From NCBI GenBank assembly GCA_037179515.1, contig JAXCGZ010017012.1, positions 23,501-87,500 on the forward strand: a DNA stretch of 64,000 bases, in the 5' to 3' direction. The notes under the pieces were generated by a model. That model ran no database searches, was not told the DNA's origin, and saw only the letters and a list, made by a program, of their open reading frames with translations. The DNA comes from Halocaridina rubra (lineage: Eukaryota > Arthropoda > Malacostraca > Decapoda > Atyidae). The number at the start of each line of letters is the position of its first letter. Position 1 is the stretch's first letter. Position numbers and translations under genes: made by a program. Below are positions 25,187 to 36,076 of the stretch, in pieces.

Positions 25187-28100
25187 GTTACTTATTTACA
25201 GTATGTTTCGAGTAGATAAATGTGTATTTTCACAACCCCAGTTTGGAAAAATATAATTAACTTCAGTATATTGGGTTCCGTTAGGTTAGCTTTTCATCCG
25301 ATGATAACGAGATCTGATAATTTAACTTACCCACTTATACTGTGGGTGACCTTAGCGGAATGGTGTGGGAATTGTGGCAACCTTTTGTCCCCAAAAAGCT
25401 AAGTTTGGCTTTCGGTGAATATGTGCTTTGGCTCGGTCACTCCCTTACAAGGGAGATTATAGCCGTTGTGTATGTATGCACTAGGTATCGGTTACTTTTA
25501 CGAGGTATGATTTCATTTCCTTTACAAGTACATCATGCTTTTCATTTTGTAAAAAAATGTGACGTGTTGCGGGTTTCGTTAAGATTTACACATGATTAGC
25601 ATAAGATAACTGCATGGCAAGTCGGGTGTTGCGTTTAAATCTATGTCGGTAATTAATGGCCCCATGAAAATAGTAAACTGAGGCTAAGGTACTAAGTATG
25701 GTCTCACCCCTTCTATTACAGTACCAACGTCTATCTCTATACTTGAGCCATTTTCCCCTTATGAGGGAAGTGGCTAAGTCAAAGGCGAAATAGTCTTGAC
25801 TAAGTATGGTCTCGCCTCTTCTATTACAGTACCAACATGCTCTCCTTTTATGTAAAATAAAATTTGTAATGGTGCAGTTTTCTTTATATTTTATTACTAG
25901 AACAAATTACTCCTTGCAAAAATTTAAAACTTATAGAACTTGAAAACTGTAAATTCCATCATAAACTCATTTATATACATCTGTCTATATACTTCAGCCA
26001 TTTTCCCCTTGTAAGGGGAGTGGCTGAGTCAAAGGCAAAATAGTCTTGACTCTTTGGGAAGAGAAATTACAGAAAAGGGGATTCCCAGTCCCCTCGCTCC
26101 TGCCCGTTTAGTCGACTTTTACGGCACGCAGGGGAACACTGAGGAAGTATTCTACCCCCCTCACTCAGCGGGTTTTCTATTCATAACCATATGTAACCTT
26201 ATACTAAAGTACATTTTGTGATTTTTTTTTTTCTAAGCAGGGGTGTAAAAGTAAACATTTTCCAGGTACAATTATAATCTGGATGCGAATATATTAAGCT
26301 GCTTACAAGAGGGACATTGCTTATTATAAAGTCATATTAAAAGCTTATGGTTTCTGGTTAATCTTGATTAAAATGTAGAGAGCAATATTTTTGTGCTGTA
26401 AATTAAAGAAAAAATTTATTTTGAAAAGAATACTTAGAGAATGCTTGTAATCTGGTGTCAGTTAAGTTGAGGCCCTACCAGACTTTACCTTAATTGCATG
26501 AGCATTGCTGTAATCTGCCTGTAATTATGTTATCTTTATCTCTTTATTTACTAAAATCATAATCCCCCTTTCATGGGGTGACTGAGTCAAAACTAAAAAC
26601 TTGATTATTTGTGGGAGATAGCTATAAAGAAGGGGTTTCCCAGTACTTTTGCTTTGCCAAAATTAGTGAGTGTTATCAACACAGGGGAACACGGAGCAAA
26701 TATTCTTTACCCCTCCCCCAGGAGAAATTGTGTTACAGTATATCAGGTCATATGTGTATACAATGACATCGTGATATTTCATTTTCAGTCTATATTTCTC
26801 TTTTATGGAAAAAAATTGTATATAGTACTTACATTTAGGCCATACCTTTCCCAAATATAATTTTATGTTAATTTGTGATATTTTGTATGGTACGTATATA
26901 GTGTATGATAGTGTATGTATTTTATGCAATGTGTAATGTTATTTCTGATGCCATATAATATTATGTTATTTATATTTGAGGTGCTGTCGAATAATCAGGT
27001 ATCTGTTTTCAATGCCCTAGATCAAGGGTTGAATATGAAGTGCAAACTCAATACAGTACAGACACTCCCCAACTTACAAACAAGTTAGGTTCCAGAAGTC
27101 TGTTCGTAAGAAGAATTGTTCTTAAGTTATGTTTAGGTAAAAATATTTACTGTACAATACATACATATACAGTACTGTGCAAAACTTATGCTAAAGACAC
27201 TTAAATGCTACATAAAACTTAAAGAATACAGTGTTAATGAATTTTAATATAGTTATAGTAATGTAATAATACAGTACAGTACAGATATACGTACATTAAT
27301 ACTAGGGTAGATGATGAGTAGGGTTTTTTGTATAAGTAAATGTTGTAACTCAGTTGTTCAGAAGTAGGGGAGGTTCCGTATAACCTAATTTGTAGCTCAG
27401 CTGGAAACTGATATTTCCATATTCTTAACCTGCAATAATTAATTGTCATATTTGCACATCTCATTCAGATGAGAGTGATATAGAAATGACTTACCATAGC
27501 CAAAAATAAACACTAAGGACAGACATTTCTCTTAATTTACCTTTCTATTGTATATCAACAAAAGTTAGTAGCAATATCTTTTTATTGCCTTTAACATACA
27601 CTTATCTCTACTTATTTTCAAGTATGTCTATTGGAGATGTATTCTTCGCCATGCTAATACATTGCGATATACTTATCTGGTACAGCACTGTAATTTAGTA
27701 AAAATAATATTTTGTCAATTTTATCTTATTCTAATGCTATCCAAGTAATGTCTTTTTTAGTGCCCTCAGCTTCTGATTCCTTTTTCTTTATTATTGATTG
27801 GTTCATGTTAATTCCAGGCCTCGAAAACCAGTGAATTATGCAATGCAGGGAGACTCTGATGATGGTAAGAAACTACATATTTGGCACTTATGAAATGAGA
27901 GACATAGAAAAGTAGCATTATGACTTAATTTTGTATTGTTGTTTTTTTTTTTCCTTGTATATACTATGATTTGTATGCAGTAATGTTTTTTTAGTTATAT
28001 CATTGTAGTATGGCAATTCTGTTGGAAAAAACAGATTGAATGAAGAAATAATAAATGCTTATTGGGAATGTATAAACACTATTCAATATTTTGAGTAGGT

Positions 28101-31100
28101 TTCTGTACTTTTATTATTTTCAGATTTCTCAGAATTTACTCCTCCAGTGAAGAAGAAAAAAGATGATAAGGATAGAAAAAGCAAAAATAATGAAGTGGAG
28201 AATGACTTCAGCAGAAACACTGAGAAAGACAGTTCCAGCCAGTACAGAGAAAAAAGGCATAATAAAGAGAGAAAGGATGATAGAGATAGGTTAAGAATGC
28301 ATGATGAAGTCAGAGAGAGAAATCACATTAAAGAGAGAGACAGGAGGCATCATAAAGAGAGAGACAGGTACAAAAAGGATGACAAAGACAAACGAAAGGA
28401 AAGAGATCATGAATGTAGTGATAAAGAGCGAAGTAAGGATCGCCATAGATACAAAAGCATAGATAGCAGTAAACCTAGCGAAAAGCAAGAAGGCAGTAGC
28501 TCACAAGAGGACACAGATAAAGATATGATTGATGACAAGTGCAATAGAAAATACAAGCAAGAAGACTTAAGGTCCACTGCAATGGATAATACTTTGGCTG
28601 TAGATGATGAGGACTTAGACTTTAAAGGTGGTGTAAGATCTCCGAAATATAATAAAAGCATCTTGACCTCCACACAAATATCCCCTGGTAGAGCAGCCCC
28701 CAAAGCCCGTCTCACAGTCGAGGAGAGAAAGTTCCAGGTAGGCGCAGGTACTTAGCTAAATGTCTATAACTGAAAATTATATTGTTTATGTTTAGGAATT
28801 CATTCTTTTGGATACATATTGTTTATTTTGTCCGACTCTTATCTTCTAATAAAATATTGTATAACTTGAAGACTGTTTTTCATTATCAGCTTATGTATAG
28901 ATCACAGCATCAAAAACTCTTATTTATTTATTGATATCCCATTAATTCTTTGCAAGTCATAGTATTTAAGACCTTAAACATTTACATTCTGTCTTTAGAC
29001 ATTGTATTAATGCTATTTTACCTTCAGTCAGAGTACATATCATTTTTCTATATTTGTTTACTTTCAGAGAGAGCTGGAAGCTGCTCTTGCTATGTCAAAA
29101 CTGGGCACAGCAGGTACTTTATATGAAAGCAAGCGCTCTGAGCCAAATGATAAGGAAGGGCAATCAGATGAGGTTGTAAACAGCTCAGCATATCATGATG
29201 AAGTAAAAAACGAAGTCACATGCAGAATAAATGCAGATAAGGAGACCATCAACAAAGGTACTGAACAAGACAGAGAGGCTACAAAGAATAAGTCTTGCGA
29301 GGAAGAAATGGCTCCATCAGTTGATGAGGCTTTTGTAACTGAAAACAAATTTTCTGCTAAGACAAATATAGTTTCCCATTCAGTTAACATTTACTGAAAA
29401 TTTCCCTCTCGCTGAGGATGAGGATCCAATTCCATCGACTTCTACTGGACTGACTCATAAAAGACAGCGCAAGAAAGTTAATTTCTATGTAGGTGAGGAT
29501 ATTTAAGATATAAAACCTGAAAGTATAGCTGGATGTAGTTAGAGATGTATGAAAATAACAGATTTAAGGCATAAGTAATCCAAAATTTATTCCATTCTTT
29601 CACCCAAATAGTACAATTGACAATAATGTGCTGTAAATTTTTATATTGAAAATTAAAAGCATATTATCAAAGCTAAGTCCTAGAGCAGTTCTATGATAAA
29701 GTCGTAAATCTACTTCAGTTTTTTCTAACAAGATGTCTTTTTCTTTACATGAGTGCTATTTCCTGCTCAGGATAATTGGGTTACTGTAACTGGTACCTAA
29801 GAAATATGTAGCTGGTCTTCACCATATATTGCCTATATAAACAGATATTATATTTTAATTTTTCACATTGTTTTCTTTCTTCCCTCAACTATAAGAGACA
29901 GCTATAATGTCAACTCATTTTACACATTCTTACATTTGTATGCCTCAAAAGTTATACCTAAGCAACCTCCACAGCTAGGCCTCACACAATCAAGCACATT
30001 AATAAAGATTGCGCCTCTCACAACCACATACCCCAACAACACAACATACACTCCTTGAGAGCTCTGTGAGAAAGCCCGGGATTGGCAGTGGCCTTCCTTA
30101 GAGACTCTGGGCTGTTTGGCCAGGCAGCTTAGAGAACAACCAGGCCTTAAGTTACATTAGTTTTCCTTGTCCTTTTATCCATACTTGATGTCATATGTTA
30201 AGGTTTTTTAAAGTGCGTTGCATATCACTTCACACCAGTTATTTTTATTACGGTTATTCTACTCGCCATCATTGTTATTAATGCCTCCCCTTACCAAGGC
30301 CTGGCTACATCAGTCTCTCCATCTCCTTCTTCGCTCATCCATAGAGCACTTACGTGGTAAATTTCCCTAACAGCTATTTAGAGCAATCATTTATTCTTAA
30401 ATTTTTCCATATATCCTTACCACTAGGCTATCTGTTTCATGTACTAATGAAATTTTTTGTGTTTCTATTCATTTCTTTTTCATTTTTCACTTTGAAAATT
30501 ACTAACACCACATTATACTCTCGGACACTTTACAGAAGAGTCCAACACTGCTGCACATTGCTGAGGGGACAGCTGTTCCCTCGGGTTTGGTACATTTCAG
30601 CACAGCCGTTTTTGGCTTGAGTCTCAGCTATGTGGTAGGTATATAGTTGGGCTCTGGGCTTTCAATGCTCCTTACCTCTTCCTTTCTTTAGAGACCTCCA
30701 ACTTTTAAGGGTCTAAGCTTTTTTTTGGTTTAATGTTGTTCATTTTACTTTAGCTAATGCAAATTTTATGCATTTCAGATAGTGATTCAGATAGCTTTGA
30801 TGGATTTGGAGGGTCTGAGCTTTCAGAAGAAAGTGATTTCTCACCAAGTCCCATTAAGAAAAAAGGGAAATCTGCAAAAGCTACAAATTCCAAGACCAAA
30901 AATGAAAAAGTAATGAAAACAAAATCCGACGCTCAGCCAAAAGAAAAAGTAACAAAAACAAAATCAGATACTGTATCAAATCCTGCTAATATCACAACCA
31001 CTAAGGCTAAAGTAAATTTGACATCAGCCATTAAAGAAAATACATCACCAAACGTACTTCAAGCTCTTGCATCTCCTCCGAGAGGTTCTGCTACTGTTTC

Positions 31101-31434
31101 TCCCCCACCTCTGAAAGTTAGCCTTGCGAGTGTTCCTGGCAAAAGCAGCCCTGCTGTTAAACAACGATCGGCAGCTTCGTCTCCCAAAGCTACTAAATCA
31201 TCTCATCGAGCACCTGTTACCTATAAGACTTCGAGTTCTTCGACATCAGGAGCTGGAGCAGCAAGAGCTGGAGTGGGTAAATCACCCTTTCAGAGCCCTG
31301 TGATCCAACCCAATGGTGGAAGTACTCCAAACTATGTTCCCCAATCACCTAACCCAATAAGACGAATAGGTGTAAGGCTAGGACTCTCGAGAATCAATAT
31401 TAAACCCTTGCATCCTGGTATAAAAGGAAAATGA
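25164..31434 (+). CDS. RAD51AP1: RAD51AP1-like, RAD51-associated protein 1 (five exons)
   Basis: In vertebrates RAD51AP1 binds DNA and RAD51 and promotes strand invasion in homologous recombination. The model joins 25164-25186 (tentative), 27818-27864, 28124-28737, 29068-29492 and 30779-31434, all with consistent phases. The N-terminus RPRKPVNYAMQGDSDDDF matches the family's basic K-P-V-N-Y then SDSDDDF start. KFQRELEAALAMSKL matches the QRDLEVALALS helix. The C-terminus VRLGLSRINIKPLHPG matches the RAD51-binding LRLGLSR..VKPLHP tail. The product is about 587 residues against about 335-350 in vertebrates; exon 3 is expanded by KERDRR/RHHKER repeats. Exon 4 has a +1 frameshift as assembled. 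The paralogue NUCKS1 shares the N-terminus but lacks the C-terminal motif, so RAD51AP1 is preferred. Confidence 0.85.
25187..27817. other. RAD51AP1 intron 1, rich in a dispersed hairpin repeat
   Basis: Copies of a dispersed sequence with a short palindrome recur: GCCATTTTCCCCTTATGAGG at 25749, the same with TTGTAAGGG at 25996, and a poorer copy at 26567. After the second copy a segment GAGGGGACTGGGAATCCCC / GTGCCGTAAAAGTCGACT (minus strand, 26085-26135) matches plus-strand 48455-48515. The function is unknown. A MITE occupies 27059-27378. Confidence 0.5.
27059..27378. mobile_element. MITE, about 320 bp, TA-flanked
   Basis: It is flanked by TA at 27057-27058 and 27379-27380. The left end CAGACACTCCCCAACTTACA equals the inverted right end of the 23558-23839 element, followed in both by GGTTCCAGAAGT. 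It is the same family in the opposite orientation, inside RAD51AP1 intron 1, and non-coding. Confidence 0.75.
27818..27864 (+). CDS. RAD51AP1: RAD51AP1 exon 2
   Basis: Acceptor GTTAATTCCAG precedes GCCTCGAAAACC; donor GATG|GTAAGA. The exon is 47 bp, enters in phase 2 and exits in phase 1, and encodes PRKPVNYAMQGDSDD, the conserved N-terminal block. Confidence 0.85.
28124..28737 (+). CDS. RAD51AP1: RAD51AP1 exon 3 (charged low-complexity)
   Basis: Acceptor TATTTTCAG precedes ATTTCTCAG; donor TTCCAG|GTAGGC. It encodes DFSEFTPPVKKKKDDKDRK, then about 90 residues of alternating Lys/Arg, Glu/Asp and His (for example KERDRRHHKERDRYKKDD), then an acidic stretch and TVEERKFQ. It exits in phase 0. 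The RE/RD-rich insert is absent from vertebrate RAD51AP1 and resembles splicing-factor low-complexity domains. Confidence 0.88.
29068..29492 (+). CDS. RAD51AP1: RAD51AP1 exon 4, carries a one-base frameshift
   Basis: Acceptor TACTTTCAG precedes AGAGAGCTGGAAGC; donor TGTAG|GTGAGG. It begins RELEAALAMSKLGTAGTLYE, the conserved helix. The first frame hits TGA at 29395. Continuing one frame over from about 29387 gives TFTENFPLAEDEDPIPSTST and KRQRKKVNFYV, ending in the phase needed by exon 5. The switch must lie between 29372 and 29394 and amounts to one extra base. It may be an assembly error, an allele or real inactivation. Confidence 0.75.
29493..30778. other. RAD51AP1 intron 4
   Basis: No exon seen. 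A GC-richer block at about 29930-30150 and another at 30530-30660 look like repeat fragments but were not assigned to a family. Confidence 0.5.
30779..31434 (+). CDS. RAD51AP1: RAD51AP1 exon 5 with RAD51-binding C-terminus
   Basis: Acceptor ATGCATTTCAG precedes ATAGTGATTCAG. The exon encodes DSDSDSFDGFGGSELSEESD, a Lys-rich segment, a Ser/Pro-rich linker with repeated SSPKA/SPP motifs, and finally RRIGVRLGLSRINIKPLHPG before TGA at 31432-31434. The last motif is the part of RAD51AP1 known to contact RAD51. Confidence 0.9.
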
Positions 31435-31835
31435 ATTTTTTTCTTTTTTCTGAATAGTTATAAACATGATGATCATTAATCGTACCGACCTTAGATTATG
31501 ATCTTGATATTGTTGAAAGTTATCAATCAAATTTGTGACATGAGCCAGCTCAGTGCTGTTCTCTATCACATGAATTAACTAATTGTTTGCTCATTATTGA
31601 AAATTCAGTAATGTGTCCTAGAACAAATGGTGTGACGAATGTTATCAATATTTGAAATAATTTGCCAAATGAAAGAGTAGTATTTCACTATCATATTTAA
31701 TGTTTAGTTCCATTCAAGTCATATGTAAGGAATGCATCTAGATAGAATTTGTAATGGTGCAAAATATTGTGTTGTCTCTACATCATCTTTAGCTTGTGCA
31801 GGGTGATGTATTAATATTTCTTATATGAAGTTGGG

Positions 31836-31841
31836 AATAAA
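31836..31841 (+). terminator. Poly(A) signal of RAD51AP1
   Basis: AATAAA about 400 bp after the stop codon and before a T-rich stretch; no earlier AATAAA was seen in the 3' UTR. Confidence 0.6.
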
Positions 31842-32820
31842 AACCTTCAACTTAGTTGTTAATTCCAATCAGTATTTTTTTTTATTACTAATATTCCTAA
31901 CACTACTAGTCATGTAGCTGCAAGGGAGAATATCTATATCTCTCACAAATCTGTATTTATTCCGTTTTGTTTGCCTGGTCTTCATACCTGAACACATTCC
32001 ATAGGTTGGCTTTGCATATCTATTGTACCCCATCCCCTTTGCTAAGACTTGCCCCAGCCCTAAAACCTTTTCCCTCTACATCACTTCATAGTGTAACTTT
32101 CTATGTTTTGGATGTCTCTTACTTACTTAGATGTTGAGCCCCTGTATGTAGAAGGGCACTATATCTCTCCGGTTCCAGGACAGCTGCCCATAAGAAAACT
32201 TCTCCCAACAATTGCCCCTGTAGGATAGTTCTCTTCACAACACAACTGCCCCCATAGGACAACTTCCTCAGATATGTGCTTTTATTCAAATATACATTTC
32301 TTAAAATAAAATTACCAATAATGCAAACTCTAATCTAACGTAATCTAAATCTTATTGGACAATTCTCACTGTTAGAGAATTAATTGGGCAGTTGTCCGGA
32401 TACCCATCTTCTGATCTCTTTGAACTCCCTTTACGTCTTCTCTCGATACATTCGTTCTATATATTCCCCACATTATTATCTTAATATTGTGTATTTTATG
32501 TTGTCCAAAAAATGAACAAAGTTTTAAGTCACTCCACCATATATCTGATCCCAAATTCTAATTAATTTCTTTTTAACTTTCATTTCACATTCTATGAAAC
32601 CATTTTCAAAAACTCTTTCACTGATACTTAAAACGTAAAATACCTGTACACAATAACTCAAGCGAATATACATTTTCCAGCTAGTGTGCTGAAGTCATTG
32701 TAATGTCTCTTGCACAAGTTTAAACTTCTAGGAAGTACATTTACCCTGCAGTATTGTAGCTACATTTGTGGAATCATGTAGGAGCAACAACATTTTTATT
32801 CCCTCAATGAAATTATTGGT
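31842..32820. other. Intergenic, nothing firm
   Basis: A short degenerate repeat of GGACAG/AGGACAACTGCCC-like phrases occurs at about 32175-32270. No gene was recognised. Confidence 0.45.
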
Positions 32821-33052
32821 ATATATTCAGAGGGTAGTGGATTCGGTATTACGTCACGAACTCCCTTTTCTACTAAGGGCTAGGACGGTTGCCTTCTTAC
32901 GAAGGACTTGTTTTGGCAGATGTAATCGTTAACCTGAGTGTATGCCCTTACTAACCTCAGTCCGTGACGGGGCGCGAACCCTCGACCTGCCGCCTCAGAG
33001 TCGCAGACGCTACCATCTTGCCACGGAGACTACATATATTCAGAGGGTAGTG
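32821..33052 (-). mobile_element. tRNA-derived SINE with 19-bp target-site duplication
   Basis: Identical 19-bp direct repeats, ATATATTCAGAGGGTAGTG, lie at 32821-32839 and 33034-33052. Between them, on the minus strand, the insert starts TAGTCTCCGTGGCAAGATGG. It has an AGA/TCT D-stem, an A-box-like TGGCAAGATGGTAGCG and a B-box GGTTCGCGCCC, and TCCGTG can pair with CACGGA as an acceptor stem. The tail (about 120 bp) has no clear family match. The intact duplication shows a retrotransposed SINE of moderate age. Confidence 0.85.
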
Positions 33053-33575
33053 TGTTACGTAATTAGCATCAATATTGAATAGAGTGTAATGTGAGTCATT
33101 ACAGTTTAATATAATGTAAATAAGCTCAACACGAGTTCTGAATATCATGCTTAATTATCATAAAATATGGAAATAAGGAGAATAATAAGATGAAAGTTTA
33201 ATTTACCTTTATGTTGACTAGTGTTATGAACTTTTTTCATATATGCTGCCACCATTTGTAGCTATACCTTACTCTACTCATCCGAATTTCTTGTGTATAT
33301 TCTTTGTGTTAAAGAAAAGATATATATCACAAGGAGGGAGGACTTGGTAATCCTCACTCTTATTTTTTAGTTACTTCTTGTACAAGAGTTATATTGATTT
33401 CATTATTTATGCTTTACCATCAGCTGAAGCTACCGCTGTAACAGAAAATGGTGTAGTATAGCTTTTATCATATCTTGCCCATCCTCATCGCTTCTTTCAT
33501 AAGTTGCACAACAGCTATAGAAACTTGGAAAGCCTCCGACCACCCTGTATCTGTTCCCATCTTATAGCACAAAAA

Positions 33576-33665
33576 GGGGACCACGGTGGTGTAGTGGTTA
33601 GAATACTCGATATGGAAGTTGACAGGCCTGTGATCAAACTTATCACAGAGGCTTAGGAAGAGTAT
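33576..33665 (+). repeat. tRNA-like SINE head
   Basis: GGACCACGGTGGTGTAGTGG followed by TTAGAATACTC is a clear A-box region. GCCTGTGATCAAACTTATC about 35 bp on serves as a degenerate B-box. It is a different family from the 271-bp unit. Confidence 0.6.
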
Positions 33666-34079
33666 CCAGCTTTAACTCCCCAGCCACACTTTGTGTGGAT
33701 TAAAAGTAACTTTAAAACGAGGGAACCTTGAAACATTACTATATTTATCCTGAGATCAGAGAGAAAGACTATTTGTAATAACTTTTCTGCGTGTTGAGAG
33801 GTCACTTTAAGGTACAAAAGATTGGAAGGTTGATAATTCCTATTGGTCATATAAAAATATTTACAGTATATGTTTTCTTTGCTGCTGTAATGTGACTGCT
33901 TTAGGAAAGACTGGATATGATTAAATCCTGGTCCCACACTTGTTAAATTGTCGACTACTTGCTGTGAAAGGAGTATGGCTTCCTGCATAGAAAGTAATAT
34001 TGTTTTCTTTATTATTATTACTGCAATACAACTTGTGTACCAAAGCTTCCAGTGACAGACTGATAAATAACGTCCATAG

Positions 34080-34292
34080 ATAATCAGGGATATAGAACAA
34101 TGACGAAACTGAGATGGTTAGGGCATATGCTGAGGAGGGATAAGAAGTACAGTATATTGGAGAAAGGCTACTGAGGATGTAGCTGCCAGGCAGAATGGGG
34201 AGAGGTAGATCAAAGAGGAGGTTAATGGATGTGGCGAGGAAGGATGTGGGTGTGTGGTGTGACAGAAGAGGATGCAAGAGATTAAAGTGATA
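34080..34292 (+). mobile_element. Short LINE C-terminal fragment
   Basis: The plus-strand translation includes KLRWLGHMLRRD and, one frame over, GRGRSKRRLMDVARKDV then GVTEEDARD. This is the usual C-terminal end of RTE-like and related invertebrate LINE proteins (LRW.GH..R, GR.R.RW.D, EEDA.DR). Only about 200 bp survive. Confidence 0.65.
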
Positions 34293-34309
34293 TAGACTAT
34301 AATTAAGTC

Positions 34310-34960
34310 TCAAACTTTATTATTGACCATCTTCAGATCAACTAACTAAAACATTAAAATCAAAGCATTGAGAGTAAAAACAATAAATATATTAAAACAA
34401 CAATAAAGATAGAGAATAATAAAATTAATAATTTCCAAGGATATTGGAACGTGAATAATGTAAGATGTATTATCTATATTCTCTGATTTTGAATGATAAA
34501 TCATTTTTAAAGAATTGAAATGTAACTGGGTATAGGAAGTAGTGACCGCAGCTTAAAATTACAATTTAGTGTTGCCTGTATAAAAGCAGATTCATGATAT
34601 TCAGAAACAATGTTATTACAATTAGCAGCTGCATTACTTGTGGACCAATCAATCCTGTTGGACATGTTACATAAATTAATGAATATGCCATTTGAATTAT
34701 GACCTGTTTTAACTAAACATTTATGCTAATATATTTTATGAAATCTTTACTGACCAATGTATAATAATTTACAATCTCTGCAAGATATCTTATATGCTAT
34801 TTTAAAGGGGACTTTTTTTTTATCAAAATTTTCTTAATGTAGTAGAAGACGAGATTCACACTGAGTAATTTGAGCAACGATCTAACATCAATGAAACCTG
34901 AAAACTATGCAAAGCAAGGGTTATACGGAGTTTTTTTTTCTCATTATTATTATGATAGTA
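34310..34960 (-). mobile_element. Penelope-like element, GIY-YIG half (decayed)
   Basis: On the minus strand around 34815-34560 the translation gives YKISCRDCKLLYIGQ, then after a break VKTGHNSNGIF, and ends NNIVSEYHESAF. This matches the GIY-YIG endonuclease of Penelope elements (Y.I.C..C...YIG.T, then GH...). It is the 3' half of the element whose RT remnant lies at 36077-36502; the two are separated by the CR1-C fragment. Confidence 0.7.
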
Positions 34961-36070
34961 CCACATAAGAGACTTATGGAGAAGGTAAACAGCTACAGGA
35001 TTGAGAAAAACATTCTAGGGTGGATAAAGAATTTCTTGACAGGAGAGTTACGGTGAACGGAGTAGCATCTGAATGGAGAGAAATTACGAGTGGTGTCCCA
35101 CAAGGTTCAGTGCTCGGTCTGTTACTATTTGTTTTATTTATCAATGACCTACCTGAAATACTTAAACAGGACAGTGAAGAATACCGGTATGCTGATGACA
35201 CAAAGTTGTTCAGAAAAATTGGTGAAAGAGAAGACCAGTAGTTTAAAGGAAGACCTAGTTGAAGTAAGATGGTCAGAAATATAGATGCTGATTTCCACCC
35301 ATGGGAGTGAGGACTAATTTTGATGATCATGACTATGTTTTGTTTGAAAGCCATTACTAAGACTAGTGCAGAAAGGGGTATAGGAGTAATTGTGGACGGC
35401 AAATTAACATTCTCAGACCACCTAGCAGAAAAAAATTAATAAAGCAAACAAGATTGTGGATCTCGCAAGGAGAGCCTTTGGACATTTAGAGCCAGGAATT
35501 TTCAAGTCACTATATATGACCATAGTAAGATCACATCTTGAATATGCTAATCAGGTATGGTGCCCGTACTTATTAAAGGATGTAGAGGCTCTTGAAAATG
35601 TACAGAGTCGAGCTACACAGCTGGTGCATCAATTGAAAAACCTCCCTTATTAATACAGATTGAAAAAGCTGAACCTGCAAACACTGGCATACAGAAGATC
35701 TCGTGGAGATCAAATAGAAGCATACAAGGTTATAACCAACAAGTATGATGATATATATACAGAGAGACTTTTCCAAATGAGAGAGGAAGACCACACATGT
35801 GGTAATACGAAGAAAATCTCTAAGAGAAGGGCAAAACTAAACCTGAGAAAGAACTCTTTCCAGCACAGAATAGTAAATAATTGGAATGTGTTACCAGAGT
35901 GGGCAGTGCATGCAGAAACAGTGGAAAAAATTAATTTTGCTTGGATAAAGTGTGGAGGGGTCAAGAGCAGAAATTCAAGTACAGAGGAAACAACCACCAC
36001 TCACACCTTCCGTCATAGTAATAGTGAGGCTCTTAAGCTGGAGCATCTGTAAATATGATATGTACTAATG
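34961..36070 (+). mobile_element. CR1-like LINE fragment ('CR1-C') inserted in the Penelope element
   Basis: It starts mid-RT ([20 protein letters not shown]) and shows [29 protein letters not shown] (the catalytic box), IVRSHLEYANQVWCPYL, ENVQSRATQLVHQLKNLPY, and the terminal RIVNNWNVLPEWAV. These fit the CR1 clade C-terminus but the family is distinct from CR1-B. Several frameshifts are present. It splits the minus-strand Penelope element. Confidence 0.8.
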
Positions 36071-36076
36071 GGTGTA

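Noticed and set aside
25220..25599. Small open frames after RAD51AP1 exon 1 as separate genes
   Set aside because: No recognisable domain, no initiation context, and they lie in the presumed intron 1.
26609..26929. Frames on both strands at 26.6-26.9 kb
   Set aside because: They cover an intronic repeat scrap and AT-rich sequence with no conserved motif.
28291..28715. Minus-strand frames within RAD51AP1 exon 3
   Set aside because: Hydrophobic shadow frames created by the low-complexity charged coding strand.
33921..34313. Minus-strand frame of 130 codons near 34 kb
   Set aside because: The opposite strand carries a recognisable LINE C-terminal fragment; the minus frame is its shadow.
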